From Burkholderia pyrrocinia (lineage in GTDB: Bacteria; Pseudomonadota; Gammaproteobacteria; Burkholderiales; Burkholderiaceae): 64,000 bases of DNA. The position numbers and the translations under genes are program-made. The stretch spans positions 1,426,001 through 1,490,000 of the forward strand of contig NZ_CP094460.1 of NCBI RefSeq assembly GCF_022809715.1, written 5' to 3'. This document shows, one piece after another, positions 1-10,135 of this stretch; position 1 is the first letter of the stretch, and each line of letters begins with the position of its first letter. A model generated the notes under the pieces. The model did no database searches. It had not been told where the DNA came from and saw nothing but the letters and a program-made list of their open reading frames with translations.

Positions 1-234
1 TGTCTGGTGATGTCCCGGTCGGCTCGTCATCGTGCGAAAGCCATTCGCGTGCAACGCCAGCATCGCGAGTTGCATGATCGCCTTATAGGCCGCGTCAAAG
101 CGGTTTTCGTTGCTCAATCCCGCAAGTTGCGCATCCGCCAGATTTCGCTCCGCGGCAGCGAATAGCCGCATCGCTTGTTCCCGGTCCGGCTGGACCGCAT
201 CGAGGCTAACGCCGAGTAAGTTCTGCAAGGTCAT
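1..234 (-). CDS. HEPN-domain protein, partial (C-terminus outside window)
   Basis: A minus-strand reading frame starts at ATG 234 and stays open for 78 codons to the window edge. The visible part is helical, with the segment 'ENRFDAAYKAIMQLAMLAL' followed by 'SRPGHHQT'. These resemble the HEPN-like partners of MNT nucleotidyltransferases. Its start lies inside the end of the upstream wHTH-nucleotidyltransferase gene (29-bp overlap), so the two are co-transcribed and probably translationally coupled. HEPN proteins in such pairs are often RNases kept inactive by the nucleotidyltransferase. The usual RX4-6H active site would lie further on and cannot be seen. Family: likely. Toxin function: inferred. 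Confidence 0.6.
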   Translation of the reverse strand, partial: MTLQNLLGVSLDAVQPDREQAMRLFAAAERNLADAQLAGLSNENRFDAAYKAIMQLAMLALHANGFRTMTSRPGHHQT

Positions 235-805
235 CGTCGCTACCGATCAAGAAGATCTTGGGTTTTCCAAGCACGTCCCGCAAGAATGCGTCTTGCCTGT
301 CGACACCGGCACGAAACTCGTCGGGCGACAGTACCTGGGGATTGATATCCCGCCCCAATGTCGCTTGAGCATCGTAAAGCATCCCTACCACCGCTGCGAA
401 CCCGACCGAACCGATCACCATCACGTCGACATCGCTGTCCGCCGTCTCCTGACCGCGCGCGACCGAGCCGAACACGAACGCCACGGCGATTTGCTCGGCG
501 CAAGGCAGCAGTGCTTCAGCCAGCACGTCACCCATGCCCGAGGTCTTTCGCATGATCGAAGCCAGCTCCTCATAGATCGGACAGCTTCGATTGGCGCGAT
601 AAACAACCTGATTTCCCTGTCGATCCCGGCTCAAGATGCCGGCTTCGGCCAGTTTGCTCAGTTCCTTGTGCAGGGTACCGGGGGTTGTGCCCGTCAAACG
701 GGCAATTTCGCGTACGTGTAACGCCTGATCAGGCCGCAACAGGAGCAGGCCCAGCACACGGCGCCGGTAGTCGCTAAATAGGGTCGAGGCAATGGATCGT
801 AGCAT
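206..805 (-). CDS. winged-helix plus MNT nucleotidyltransferase fusion (antitoxin-like)
   Basis: This 199-residue protein has two domains. Residues about 1-75 form an ArsR/MarR-like winged helix ('HVREIARLTGTTPGTLHKEL', then a wing 'RQGNQVVYR'). Residues about 100-190 carry the minimal nucleotidyltransferase motif GS-VARG at 113-118 and the metal-binding D125-x-D127. In HepT/MntA-type modules the nucleotidyltransferase adds AMP groups to the HEPN toxin. Here the fused DNA-binding domain suggests that the antitoxin also represses its own operon. The gene runs into the HEPN gene with overlap. Several palindromes lie directly upstream and one half-site lies at the start codon, consistent with autoregulation. 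Domain calls are firm; the toxin-antitoxin role is inferred. Confidence 0.75.
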   Translation of the reverse strand: MLRSIASTLFSDYRRRVLGLLLLRPDQALHVREIARLTGTTPGTLHKELSKLAEAGILSRDRQGNQVVYRANRSCPIYEELASIMRKTSGMGDVLAEALLPCAEQIAVAFVFGSVARGQETADSDVDVMVIGSVGFAAVVGMLYDAQATLGRDINPQVLSPDEFRAGVDRQDAFLRDVLGKPKIFLIGSDDDLAELTRR

Positions 806-808
806 GAT

Positions 809-924
809 TGGCTACGATTGTAGCCGAATTGGCTACGAGATATCGTCCCGCCGAATGTTCTTGTCGGTCCGGATCGGCATTTAAATGTAGCCGATTCGGC
901 TACGATCGAAGCTAGATCGGCTAC
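809..924. promoter_or_regulatory. cluster of GTAGCC/GGCTAC palindromes, candidate operators
   Basis: The core GGCTAC or its complement occurs repeatedly. GGCTAC 810-815 faces GTAGCC 820-825. GTAGCC-gaatt-GGCTAC spans 820-836. A perfect 17-bp palindrome, GTAGCCGATTCGGCTAC, spans 887-903. A further half-site (GATCGGCTAC) lies at 915-924. The cluster occupies the upstream region of the wHTH-nucleotidyltransferase gene and is the natural target for its winged helix. No clear -10/-35 pair was assigned. Confidence 0.55.
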
Positions 925-1025
925 ACAATCGCTGCAAACCTGTATTCCAAAGCGTCACAAGAAGAAGACCACGCCAATCAGATCAGCACCGCCGCCGGCC
1001 CGTTGCAGGCCGGCGGCATCGACCA

Positions 1026-1726
<701 letters not shown>

Positions 1727-1727
<1 letters not shown>

Positions 1728-2500
1728 CACTCTTCCCCCAGATACGCCTTGATCACGCGCGGGTCGTTGCGGACCGCTTCCGGCGTGCCGATCACGATCG
1801 GCCGGCCGTGCTCCATCACGAGGATGCGGTCCGACACGCCCATCACGAGGCTCATGTCGTGTTCGATCAGCAGCACCGACACGCCGAACTCGCGGCGCAG
1901 CTTGTCGATCAGATGCTGCAGTTCGATCTTTTCCTGCGGGTTGAGGCCGGCCGCCGGCTCGTCGAGCATCAGCAGACGCGGCTCGGTGATCATGCAACGC
2001 GCGATCTCGAGACGCCGCTGGTGCCCGTACGACAGCGTGCCGGCCGGCCGGTTGGCGACCGACTTCAGCCCCATCCGTTCGAGCCACACGGCCGCGCGTT
2101 CGAGCGCTTCCTTCTCGGCGCGGCGATACGCGGGCGTCGAGAACAGGCCTGGCAGCAACCCCGCCTTCACCTTGCGATGCTGCGCGACGAGCAGGTTCTC
2201 GACGACCGTCAGCGACTTGAACAGGCGAATGTTCTGGAACGTGCGCACCAGGCCCTTCACCGCGATCTTGTGGCTCGGCAGCCCCGCGATCGGGTGGCCG
2301 TCGAGCACGACGTCGCCGCCGGTCGGCTTGTAGAAGCCGCCGACGCAGTTGAACACCGTGGTCTTGCCCGCGCCGTTCGGCCCGATGATCGCGAACACCT
2401 CGTCGCGGCGCACGTCGAAATCGATGCCGTCCACCGCGAGCAACCCGCCGAAGCGCATCTGCAGCCCGGCGACCTTCAACAGTTCTGCATTCGCGCTCAT
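1727..2500 (-). CDS. livG: branched-chain amino acid ABC transporter ATP-binding protein LivG
   Basis: This 257-residue ABC ATPase has Walker [10 protein letters not shown], signature [13 protein letters not shown], Walker B LLMLDEP and the LivG C-terminal '[16 protein letters not shown]'. It pairs with LivF to power the LivHM channel. The start at 2500 gives [19 protein letters not shown] and overlaps the livM stop by four bases (ATGA). A longer upstream in-frame start exists, but it would run through livM and lacks family similarity. Same operon as livJ, livH, livM and livF. Confidence 0.95.
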
Positions 2501-3768
2501 TGGGGCAGCTCCACGTGGGGACGGCTCGCGGGCAGCAGGCCCTGCGGACGCCACATCATCATCAACACCATCACCAGACCGAAGATCAGCATCCGGTACT
2601 CGGCGAAGCCGCGCGCGACTTCCGGCAGCACGGTCAGCAGGATCGCCGCGAGAATCACGCCGAGCTGCGAGCCCATCCCGCCGAGCACGACGATCGCGAG
2701 GATCAGCGCCGATTCGATGAAGGTGAACGATTCGGGATTCACGAGGCCCTGGCGCGCCGCGAAGAACGCGCCGCCGATACCCGCGAACGATGCGCCGAGC
2801 GTGAACGCCGACAGCTTGATGCGCGTCGGGTTCAGGCCCAGCGAACGGCACGCGATCTCGTCGTCGCGCAGCGCTTCCCACGCACGGCCCATCGGCATGC
2901 GGATCAGACGGCTCGTCACGAACAGCGTGAAGCCGACCAGCAGCAGCGCGATCAGGTACAGGAAGATCACCATGTGCTCGCCGCTGTATTCCAGCCCGAT
3001 CAGCTCATGGAAGGTCTTCGCGCCTTCGACGCTCGCCGAGCGCGCCATCTCGAAGCCGAACACCGTCGGCTTCGCGATGCCCGAGATGCCGTCCGGGCCG
3101 CCCGTGAGGCTCGTCAGGTTGTTCGCGAGCAGGCGGATGATTTCGCCGAAGCCGAGCGTGACGATCGCGAGATAGTCGCCGCGCAGCCGCAGCACCGGGA
3201 AGCCGAGCAGGAAGCCGAACGTCGCCGCCGCGATCGCGGCGAGCGGCAGGCACTCCCAGAACGACAGCCCGAAATACTGGTTCAGCATCGCGTACGTATA
3301 GCCGCCGACCGCGTAGAACCCGACATAACCGAGATCGAGCAGCCCTGCGAAACCGACCACGATGTTCAGCCCGAGGCCGAGGATCACGTAGATCAGCGCG
3401 AGCGTCGCGACGTCCACCGCGCCGCGCGAACCGAAGAACGGCCACACGAGCCCGACCGCGAGCAGCACCCACACGACCACGCGCTGCTGCTGCGCGCCCA
3501 TCGCGGGCATCGCAGGCAGCTTCACCGCCGATTTCGCGCGCACGAGCCACGGCTTGAACAACTGGAACAGGAACACGGCCGCGACCGCGATCCACACCGG
3601 CCGCCAGTGCGGCGTGAGCACGACCTGATAGCCGTCGAGCTTCAGCTGCAGGCCGAGCACCGGGATCGTGAGGATCGCCGTCAGGAACGCGGCGGCCGTG
3701 GCATTTTTCAGCGCCTGGCCGAACGAAGCGTCGGCGGCCGGGCGGCGAACGGAAATGACTGTACTCAT
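2497..3768 (-). CDS. livM: branched-chain amino acid ABC transporter permease LivM
   Basis: This 423-residue membrane protein has about ten hydrophobic segments and the LivM core '[26 protein letters not shown]', followed by the cytoplasmic loop motif '[20 protein letters not shown]' that contacts the ATPase. It carries an N-terminal extension with two extra hydrophobic stretches, as long LivM proteins do. The start at 3768 ([15 protein letters not shown]) follows the livH stop by 11 bases. It forms the translocation pore with LivH. Confidence 0.94.
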   Translation of the reverse strand: MSTVISVRRPAADASFGQALKNATAAAFLTAILTIPVLGLQLKLDGYQVVLTPHWRPVWIAVAAVFLFQLFKPWLVRAKSAVKLPAMPAMGAQQQRVVVWVLLAVGLVWPFFGSRGAVDVATLALIYVILGLGLNIVVGFAGLLDLGYVGFYAVGGYTYAMLNQYFGLSFWECLPLAAIAAATFGFLLGFPVLRLRGDYLAIVTLGFGEIIRLLANNLTSLTGGPDGISGIAKPTVFGFEMARSASVEGAKTFHELIGLEYSGEHMVIFLYLIALLLVGFTLFVTSRLIRMPMGRAWEALRDDEIACRSLGLNPTRIKLSAFTLGASFAGIGGAFFAARQGLVNPESFTFIESALILAIVVLGGMGSQLGVILAAILLTVLPEVARGFAEYRMLIFGLVMVLMMMWRPQGLLPASRPHVELPQ

Positions 3769-3779
3769 CTGCGTCTCCG

Positions 3780-4706
<927 letters not shown>

Positions 4707-4819
4707 GTGCGGGAAGCTCCCGTTGGCGCCGCGTCGCGTGCCGCGCCGGATCACGGCTGCGGCCGCGCGCAACGCACGGTGTCGTCTCGGGCCGCCCGTT
4801 GGCCGCGGAACGGCCGAAT

Positions 4820-4860
4820 GCGCACGCGCTCCGCCCGGGTGACGGGCAGAGCGGGTGCGC
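4820..4860 (-). other. strong hairpin between livJ and livH (attenuator or mRNA stabiliser)
   Basis: Bases 4820-4837 pair with 4843-4860 over 18 positions with two mismatches, closed by a 5-base loop. It lies in the 171-bp livJ-livH gap and has no T-run. In transporter operons such intercistronic hairpins commonly protect the binding-protein mRNA or reduce read-through, giving excess binding protein. That role is inferred here. Confidence 0.55.
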
Positions 4861-4877
4861 GGGGCGGGTACTCCGTA

Positions 4878-5996
4878 TTACTTGGCGGCGGTCTTCGTCG
4901 CGTCCTTGTGCCACGTGTACACGACGAACTTGAACGCCTTCAGGTCGCCCTGTGCGTCATACGACACCTTGCCGATCGGCGTGTCGAACGTCGTCTTGTG
5001 CATGTACGCGGCGACCTTGGTCGGATCGGTCGTCTTCGCGCCCGCGATCGCGTCGGCGATGATCTTCACCGCTGCGTACGACGGCATCTGGAACGGGCCG
5101 TTCGGGTCGCGCTTCTTGTCCGCGAACGCCTTCACGAGCGCCGCGTTGGCCGGGTCGGCCGAGAAGTCTGCCGGCAGCGTGACGAGCATGCCTTCCGAAG
5201 CCGGGCCGGCGATCGCCGTCACGTCCTTGTTGCCCACGCCTTCAGGGCCCATGAACGTTGCCTTCACGCCCTGCTCGCGCGCCTGGCGCATCAGCAGACC
5301 CATTTCCGGGTGGTAGCCGCCGAAGTAGACGAAATCGACGCCTTGCGACTTCAGCTTCGTGATGATCGCCGAGTAGTCCGAATCGCCGGCGTTGATGCCT
5401 TCGAACAGCACGACCGGGATCTTCGCGGCTTCGAGATCCTTCTTCACCGACGACGCGATGCCCTGGCCGTACGACTGCTTGTCGTGCAGCACCGCGACCT
5501 TCTTCGGCTTCACGTTGTTGATGATGAAGTGCGCGGCGGCCGGGCCTTGCTGGTCGTCGCGGCCGATCGTGCGGAAGATGAAGTGGCGCTTCTTGCCTTC
5601 GGTCAGCTGCGGCGCGGTGGCCGACGGCGTGACCATCACGATGCCTTCGTTCTCGTAGATGTCGGATGCGGGGATCGTCGACCCCGAGCACACGTGGCCG
5701 ATCACGTACTTGATCTTCTGGCTGACGATCTTGTTCGCGACGGCGACGGCCTGCTTCGGTTCGCAGGCGTCGTCCATCAGCACGACTTCGAACTTGTTGC
5801 CGCCCGCACCGCCTGCCGCGTTGATCTGCTCGATCGCGGTCAGCGCGCCGGCCTTCACCATGTCGCCATATTGGGCGACCGAGCCGCTCATCGGACCAGC
5901 GATGGCGATCTTCACGGTTTCCGCTTGCGCGGCGGCGGCGCCCGCGGCGAACAGCACGGCGGCGACGGAAATGGACGTAAGACGGGACAGCGTCAT
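4878..5996 (-). CDS. livJ: branched-chain amino acid ABC transporter substrate-binding protein LivJ
   Basis: This 372-residue periplasmic binding protein begins with a signal peptide (MTLSRLTSISVAAVLFAAG, cleavage likely after AAAAQA). The mature domain starts ETVKIAIAGPMSGSVAQYGD and continues with typical type I binding-protein features ('DDACEPKQAVAVANKIV', 'IFRTIGRDDQQGPAAA'). It delivers branched-chain or related amino acids to LivHMGF. It is first in the operon and separated from livH by a hairpin, so it is probably made in excess. Confidence 0.94.
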   Translation of the reverse strand: MTLSRLTSISVAAVLFAAGAAAAQAETVKIAIAGPMSGSVAQYGDMVKAGALTAIEQINAAGGAGGNKFEVVLMDDACEPKQAVAVANKIVSQKIKYVIGHVCSGSTIPASDIYENEGIVMVTPSATAPQLTEGKKRHFIFRTIGRDDQQGPAAAHFIINNVKPKKVAVLHDKQSYGQGIASSVKKDLEAAKIPVVLFEGINAGDSDYSAIITKLKSQGVDFVYFGGYHPEMGLLMRQAREQGVKATFMGPEGVGNKDVTAIAGPASEGMLVTLPADFSADPANAALVKAFADKKRDPNGPFQMPSYAAVKIIADAIAGAKTTDPTKVAAYMHKTTFDTPIGKVSYDAQGDLKAFKFVVYTWHKDATKTAAK

Positions 5997-6800
5997 CTGG
6001 GAGCTCCTCGATGTTGTTTAGTCATACGGGCAAAGGCGGCATGACTTGCGCAATCGAACAGCACCCGGGGCGAGGACATGGGACACGCCCGAGACACATA
6101 GAAGACGGAACTCCGGCGGAATGTTGCGTAGCGGGGCCCGGCTCTTGCAGTCCCCGGAGGGGACGTCTGGTTCGGAAAGACATCGTGATGCGTCTTGCAT
6201 TGCGCAAGCGTTTCGCCTGCCCCGCTTGCCAAATCGCTTGATCGGAGGGATGGTCCGACAGCTGTTGGCAAGGCAGCCGAAATTATATGGGCGTTTTTAA
6301 ATTGTCTGTCAAAAATGCCGGTCGACTGAGGGAAAACACGTAGGGATGGGGTGGCGACCGGAGGGCAACCGAGTGGGGGCGAGAACGTTTGCTTTCGGTG
6401 CAATCGGGTTGCGCTGGCGGGGGTTAGTTTGGGTGGTTGCCTTGCTGGGCATGGTGTTCGGCGATGTTGGATTGTTCGTGGAGCGTGTTTGGCCTACTAA
6501 GGGTCCGATCGCTGAAAATCAATCAGCTGACGATTTGAAGGGGAAGCACCAACAAGGGGCGCTCGGCGTGGGCGGTAAATCCTTCTGTTTGCCGACATTT
6601 CAGGCGACTTAGAAAGCTATTTGATATTTGTGTGAAATAATACGAATTCGCCTCTGCAATCCAGCCAGCCTTCCTGCGAGTCGCGCCCGCCGCGCCTCGC
6701 CGTCGCCTCAGGGCCGCTTCGACGCCCGTCCGTCGTTCAGTCTCGCCAGCCAGTGATCTGCCGTTTTTGCTCAATGCACATCACCTGATTGGGATCGCCG
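5997..6800. other. intergenic region, divergent promoters for livJ and a secreted-protein gene
   Basis: About 800 bp without a convincing gene. It contains a short hairpin GTCCCC-gga-GGGGAC at 6150-6164 and an AT-rich stretch near 6610-6650 that suits a promoter for the plus-strand gene at 6801. Plus-strand open frames here (for example near 6346-6612) lack recognisable domains or a good ribosome-binding site. No known riboswitch pattern was seen. Confidence 0.4.
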
Positions 6801-7424
6801 ATGAATCATCCTTTTCGCTTGTCTTCTGCCGCCGCGTTTGCGTGTGCGCTTTCTGTTTCCGCTGCCGATGCTGCGGGGCACGATACGCTCGTCGAGCGGT
6901 CGGCAGGGGCAAATGTGTTTCGTTCGGAGCGGCGTGCTGCTGTTCGCGATGATGGGCATGCGGCACGTATGAACCGTCGCCGCGTGCAGTACGCTGCGCC
7001 CGTGGAGCGTAGTCCGTTCGATACGCCTGATACGCGGCCGTTGCGTGTGTCGGGCGATAGGCTTGTGGCACCGCCGCCTTCGTCGGAGCACGAACCCGAT
7101 TTGGTATTGCCCCCGAATCGCGTCGCGCTCGGCGCAGGTGGCAGCGATAGTCTTGGCCGCGCGTTGCCTGGATATGAACAGCGCGAGCAAAACTGGAACG
7201 AGTACCTGCGAGATAACGGCTCGCGGCCAGCTGGCGGCGGCGGCTCGTATGCGCCGACGCGGCCGTACGATGCCGCGCGCGGTCCGCACGGTACGCCGAA
7301 TCCGTTCGACCCGTCGGTGCCGCAACCGGAGACGCGCACGTTCTATGACAACGGCGCGGGCACGCATTGCACGGCTACCGGCGGTGCGAGGACGTCGCGG
7401 TCGTCTTGCAATATCGCCTGGTGA
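6801..7424 (+). CDS. small secreted protein of unknown function
   Basis: This 207-residue protein begins MNHPFRLSSAAAFACALSVSAADAAG, a clear Sec signal peptide. The mature part is Arg-, Pro- and Gly-rich with no recognised domain. A central 'LPGYEQREQNWNEYLRDNGS' is the most protein-like segment, followed by low-complexity PAGGGGSYAPTRPYD. Two cysteines near the C-terminus (HCTATGG, SSCNIAW) could form a disulfide. The ATG at 6801 is preferred over an in-frame TTG 12 bases earlier. Periplasmic or surface location is inferred. It stands alone between liv and symE. Confidence 0.6.
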   Translation: MNHPFRLSSAAAFACALSVSAADAAGHDTLVERSAGANVFRSERRAAVRDDGHAARMNRRRVQYAAPVERSPFDTPDTRPLRVSGDRLVAPPPSSEHEPDLVLPPNRVALGAGGSDSLGRALPGYEQREQNWNEYLRDNGSRPAGGGGSYAPTRPYDAARGPHGTPNPFDPSVPQPETRTFYDNGAGTHCTATGGARTSRSSCNIAW

Positions 7425-7460
7425 TGCGTTGGGGCGGCTGGTAGCAGCACCCTACCCGGC

Positions 7461-7484
7461 GCGCTGCGCGACTTCGCGCAGCGC
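7461..7484. terminator. perfect 11-bp hairpin between convergent genes
   Basis: GCGCTGCGCGA (7461-7471) pairs with TCGCGCAGCGC (7474-7484) across a 2-base spacer. It lies 36 bp after the secreted-protein gene and 24 bp after the symE-like stop on the other strand. It may therefore serve as a bidirectional terminator, although no T-run follows. Confidence 0.45.
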
Positions 7485-7508
7485 GGCCGCATCTCGCGGC
7501 GATGCCTT

Positions 7509-7727
7509 TTACAACTGCGTGATGATCAGCCGGCCAGGCTCAATATCGATTCGCGCCTTTCGGCCCGGGACAAAACACGCATCGCTGATCAGCCACATTC
7601 CACCAATCTTCATGTACGGGAAGAACTTCTCCGGCTTGAGGTCGGTTTTCGGCGTACCCCACATTTCCTGGATCGTTACGAAACGTTCCGTCTTCGGTGG
7701 TCGTGCTTTATGATTCGGCTTAGCCAT
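7509..7727 (-). CDS. symE: SymE-like type I toxin
   Basis: This 72-residue protein matches the SymE pattern: 'ERFVTIQEMWG' then 'PYMKIGGMWLISDACFVPG' and the C-terminal 'GRKARIDIEPGRLIIT', a swapped-hairpin AbrB-like fold. SymE proteins are RNA- or nucleoid-targeting toxins, silenced in E. coli by the antisense RNA SymR. In Burkholderia many copies sit in polymorphic-toxin neighbourhoods. ATG 7727 is chosen because AGGAG lies 6-7 bases upstream; an in-frame TTG two codons earlier is less likely. An antisense RNA over the start is possible but was not identified. Confidence 0.75.
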   Translation of the reverse strand: MAKPNHKARPPKTERFVTIQEMWGTPKTDLKPEKFFPYMKIGGMWLISDACFVPGRKARIDIEPGRLIITQL

Positions 7728-8734
7728 GGGCAACTCCTGCTTAGTTGGCTGTGGTTAGCGGGTCGTGAGTGTTGGTAGCACTTGCGGCCCGCGCTCGTTT
7801 ACTGCGGCGTTTTTATGGTTCGGATTCCTCCTTTGTTGGTGGGTCGATGGAAATGAGGGTTCGACGTGTGGTTCAGGACGTGCGACGTATCCATCCGCGC
7901 GCGCGATCAACATCGGCTGGACATTGCCTATTAGACAGTGTTCTTTGCTTGGGCACACGTTAGCCGGTGGTTATAGGCAGACATTGAGGTCAATCACACG
8001 GCCATTGCGAGAGGTGATGGCGAACGTCGATCCGTCACAGTAAGCAATTGACCAGAATTTGACGCTTCGACACAGTTCGATTGGAACGGACGAACTGTAT
8101 GAGTCTGCTCAATCTTTGTTGTCGTGCGGGGACACCGGAAATTGCTTGCGGATGATGTCCGGCCTCAGCATCTCGCTCTGACCTATATCGACCCGTTTGT
8201 GCCGCACAAACAAGTCCCCTATGAGGCGGCGACCGGACGGTCATCCTCTTGCTGCTGCAGACGACATGTGTAGTTGTGCCCCCCTGCCATGGCAAGATAT
8301 CTCTTCGGTTTACGGGGATAGAAGAATAGCGCTGTCGTTGCGATTGCGCTGATATGTACTGGCGACAGCCAGGGTACTGCACTGGCATTGGCAGGCCTTA
8401 TTCCTAGCTGTCCTGTTGTTGTCCGCCATACCCGTGTTTACCCAGACCCGCCTTCGTGGTGCACCCGTACTCGTGTGCCTTTGACTCCAAAACGCGGCCT
8501 CGAATGGCAGTTCGTCTTGGTGCATATGCTCGAAGCAATCGGCAACGACTCGTCACATTCAACTGACTATTGCTTTAAAAGCTAGGCAGTGGCATTTTAG
8601 AAGACTTCGTTGAGGACGCAGCGCAGGGTTTGGTCCTCTCAAGAATTCACTAAAAGTTTGTGCAACGCATTGGATTTCGACATGCCGTCGCGCAAAAGAT
8701 AATGTGCCCGCTACGCGGGGCGATGTGAGACCAA
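7728..8734. other. 1-kb intergenic region with possible decayed coding remnants
   Basis: No complete gene is supported. On the minus strand one frame, read from about 8245 to 7978, gives two protein-like blocks: 'RLIGDLFVRHKRVDIG...SPHDNKD' and, after an in-frame stop, 'FWSIAYCDGSTFAITSRNG...'. They lack start codons and may be remnants of one lost gene. Composition is lower in GC than the liv genes. The end nearest 8735 should hold the promoter of the radical SAM cassette; no box was assigned. Confidence 0.3.
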
Positions 8735-10135
8735 ATGAACCACACCGGGCGCCGAGTTTTCCTGGCGCATAATTCTTGTTTAAATTCGAGCTACGATCTT
8801 AACGTACTAAAAGTAGGGCTCGAACGCGATGGCTTCGTCATCGTTGATCAGCCTGAGCTTGCCGATGAAGTGATTTTTTCCGGGTGCTCTGTACGATCCA
8901 CTTGGGTGGATGACGCCATAAGCCAGATTCGCCAGATCAGTTCACGGGCGTCAGATGCAAAGATCACAGTGACAGGCTGTATCGCAAACGTAAGTGCCGA
9001 CGTTGTAAGCGCGGCTATCGCGAGCCGTCCTATCAACTTTCAGTCGCACGCGGACATCCTACGCAACCGCACCGGCCAAGACTTTCGAGCACTCGATCGA
9101 GACATTTCTCAGGATACGGCGCACGATTTCGAAGGCAACGTGGACAACGGATTGACTCAAATGCGGCGACGAGTCGGAACCGCGAAGGCCGAGGTGCTCG
9201 CACGACTCGAACAACTGGATCGTGAGCATGGAACCGCGCTGGCGAGTTTGTACAGACGTACAACGAAGGGGTTCGTTTTCTACCACGAGGAGGAGTCGGC
9301 CGAACTCATCACAGTGACGCGAAGCTGCCTGTTCCGTTGTTCGTTCTGCAGCATTCCACGGGGAAGAGGTGATTTTGAGTCGGTACCCATCGACGACATC
9401 CTGAGAAAAGCATCTGCCGCACTCGACCGTGGCGTCAAACGACTGATTCTCGTAGGTGACGAAGTAGGGAACTATGGCGCAGAGGGAACCGGACCAAGGT
9501 TTGCCGACCTGTTGCAAGCGCTGGTGGCGCTCAGTCCTCAGATGCGTCTGTCGATCCGATACATCGAGCCAAAGCCGTTCATGAAGAACGCCGAGCTTCT
9601 GAAGAGTCTCTGCGACTCAGGAAACATCGATCTTCTCTACGTGTCACTTCAAAGTGGTTCTGAGAAGATACTTAGAGCCATGAACCGCAATCCGGATTTG
9701 TCGAAGATTTCGGACGCGTATGCAACCTTCCGGAACACCACTGACGTCGTGTTCTACTGCAACTGGATGGTCGGGTTTCCCGGCGAAACCGAGAACGACT
9801 TTCAGCAAACATTGAAGCTCGCTCGAGCACTAAACTTACATATCAACGTCGCTATCCCTTTCTCGGCAAGGCCCGGTACGCCAGCTGAGCACCATGCTGA
9901 CCAGATCGACGATAAAACCAAGGAGTATCGGCTGTCGCGTCTGAGCCTCGAGCTAGCAAATATGAAAGCAGCGATGTTTGAGCAGCAACTGAGTTTCCTA
10001 GACGATGAGGCCCGTCGGTCGTTGCTTCAACAAATCAAGCTTGCAGAAATGCAGCAATATCAGGCGGGGCTGGTTGAAGAAAGGCCCTTAGTGTTCCAGA
10101 AACGATTGCAGACGAGTGACGGTGGAAATGCTTGA
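8735..10135 (+). CDS. MiaB/RimO-like radical SAM protein without TRAM domain
   Basis: This 466-residue protein has the layout of a methylthiotransferase. The N-terminal UPF0004-like domain has three cysteines, C15 (NSC), C51 (SGC) and C82 (TGC), spaced as in MiaB. The radical SAM domain follows, with C198-x3-C202-x2-C205 (CLFRCSFC) and downstream motifs 'LVGDEVGNYG', 'SLQSGSEKIL' and 'VGFPGETENDF'. An insertion of about 70 residues separates the two domains. The C-terminus (about 410-466) is charged and helical instead of a TRAM RNA-binding domain. Family members add methylthio groups to tRNA or ribosomal protein S12; this substrate is unknown. It is the first gene of a coupled three-gene operon in AT-richer DNA. 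Confidence 0.85.
   Translation: MNHTGRRVFLAHNSCLNSSYDLNVLKVGLERDGFVIVDQPELADEVIFSGCSVRSTWVDDAISQIRQISSRASDAKITVTGCIANVSADVVSAAIASRPINFQSHADILRNRTGQDFRALDRDISQDTAHDFEGNVDNGLTQMRRRVGTAKAEVLARLEQLDREHGTALASLYRRTTKGFVFYHEEESAELITVTRSCLFRCSFCSIPRGRGDFESVPIDDILRKASAALDRGVKRLILVGDEVGNYGAEGTGPRFADLLQALVALSPQMRLSIRYIEPKPFMKNAELLKSLCDSGNIDLLYVSLQSGSEKILRAMNRNPDLSKISDAYATFRNTTDVVFYCNWMVGFPGETENDFQQTLKLARALNLHINVAIPFSARPGTPAEHHADQIDDKTKEYRLSRLSLELANMKAAMFEQQLSFLDDEARRSLLQQIKLAEMQQYQAGLVEERPLVFQKRLQTSDGGNA

Noticed and set aside
6346..6612. 88-codon plus-strand frame upstream of the secreted-protein gene
   Set aside because: One hydrophobic stretch but no ribosome-binding site and no family resemblance.
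8035..8388. 117-codon minus-strand frame in the 1-kb gap
   Set aside because: Composition is not protein-like, and a different frame of the same strand reads more like decayed coding sequence.
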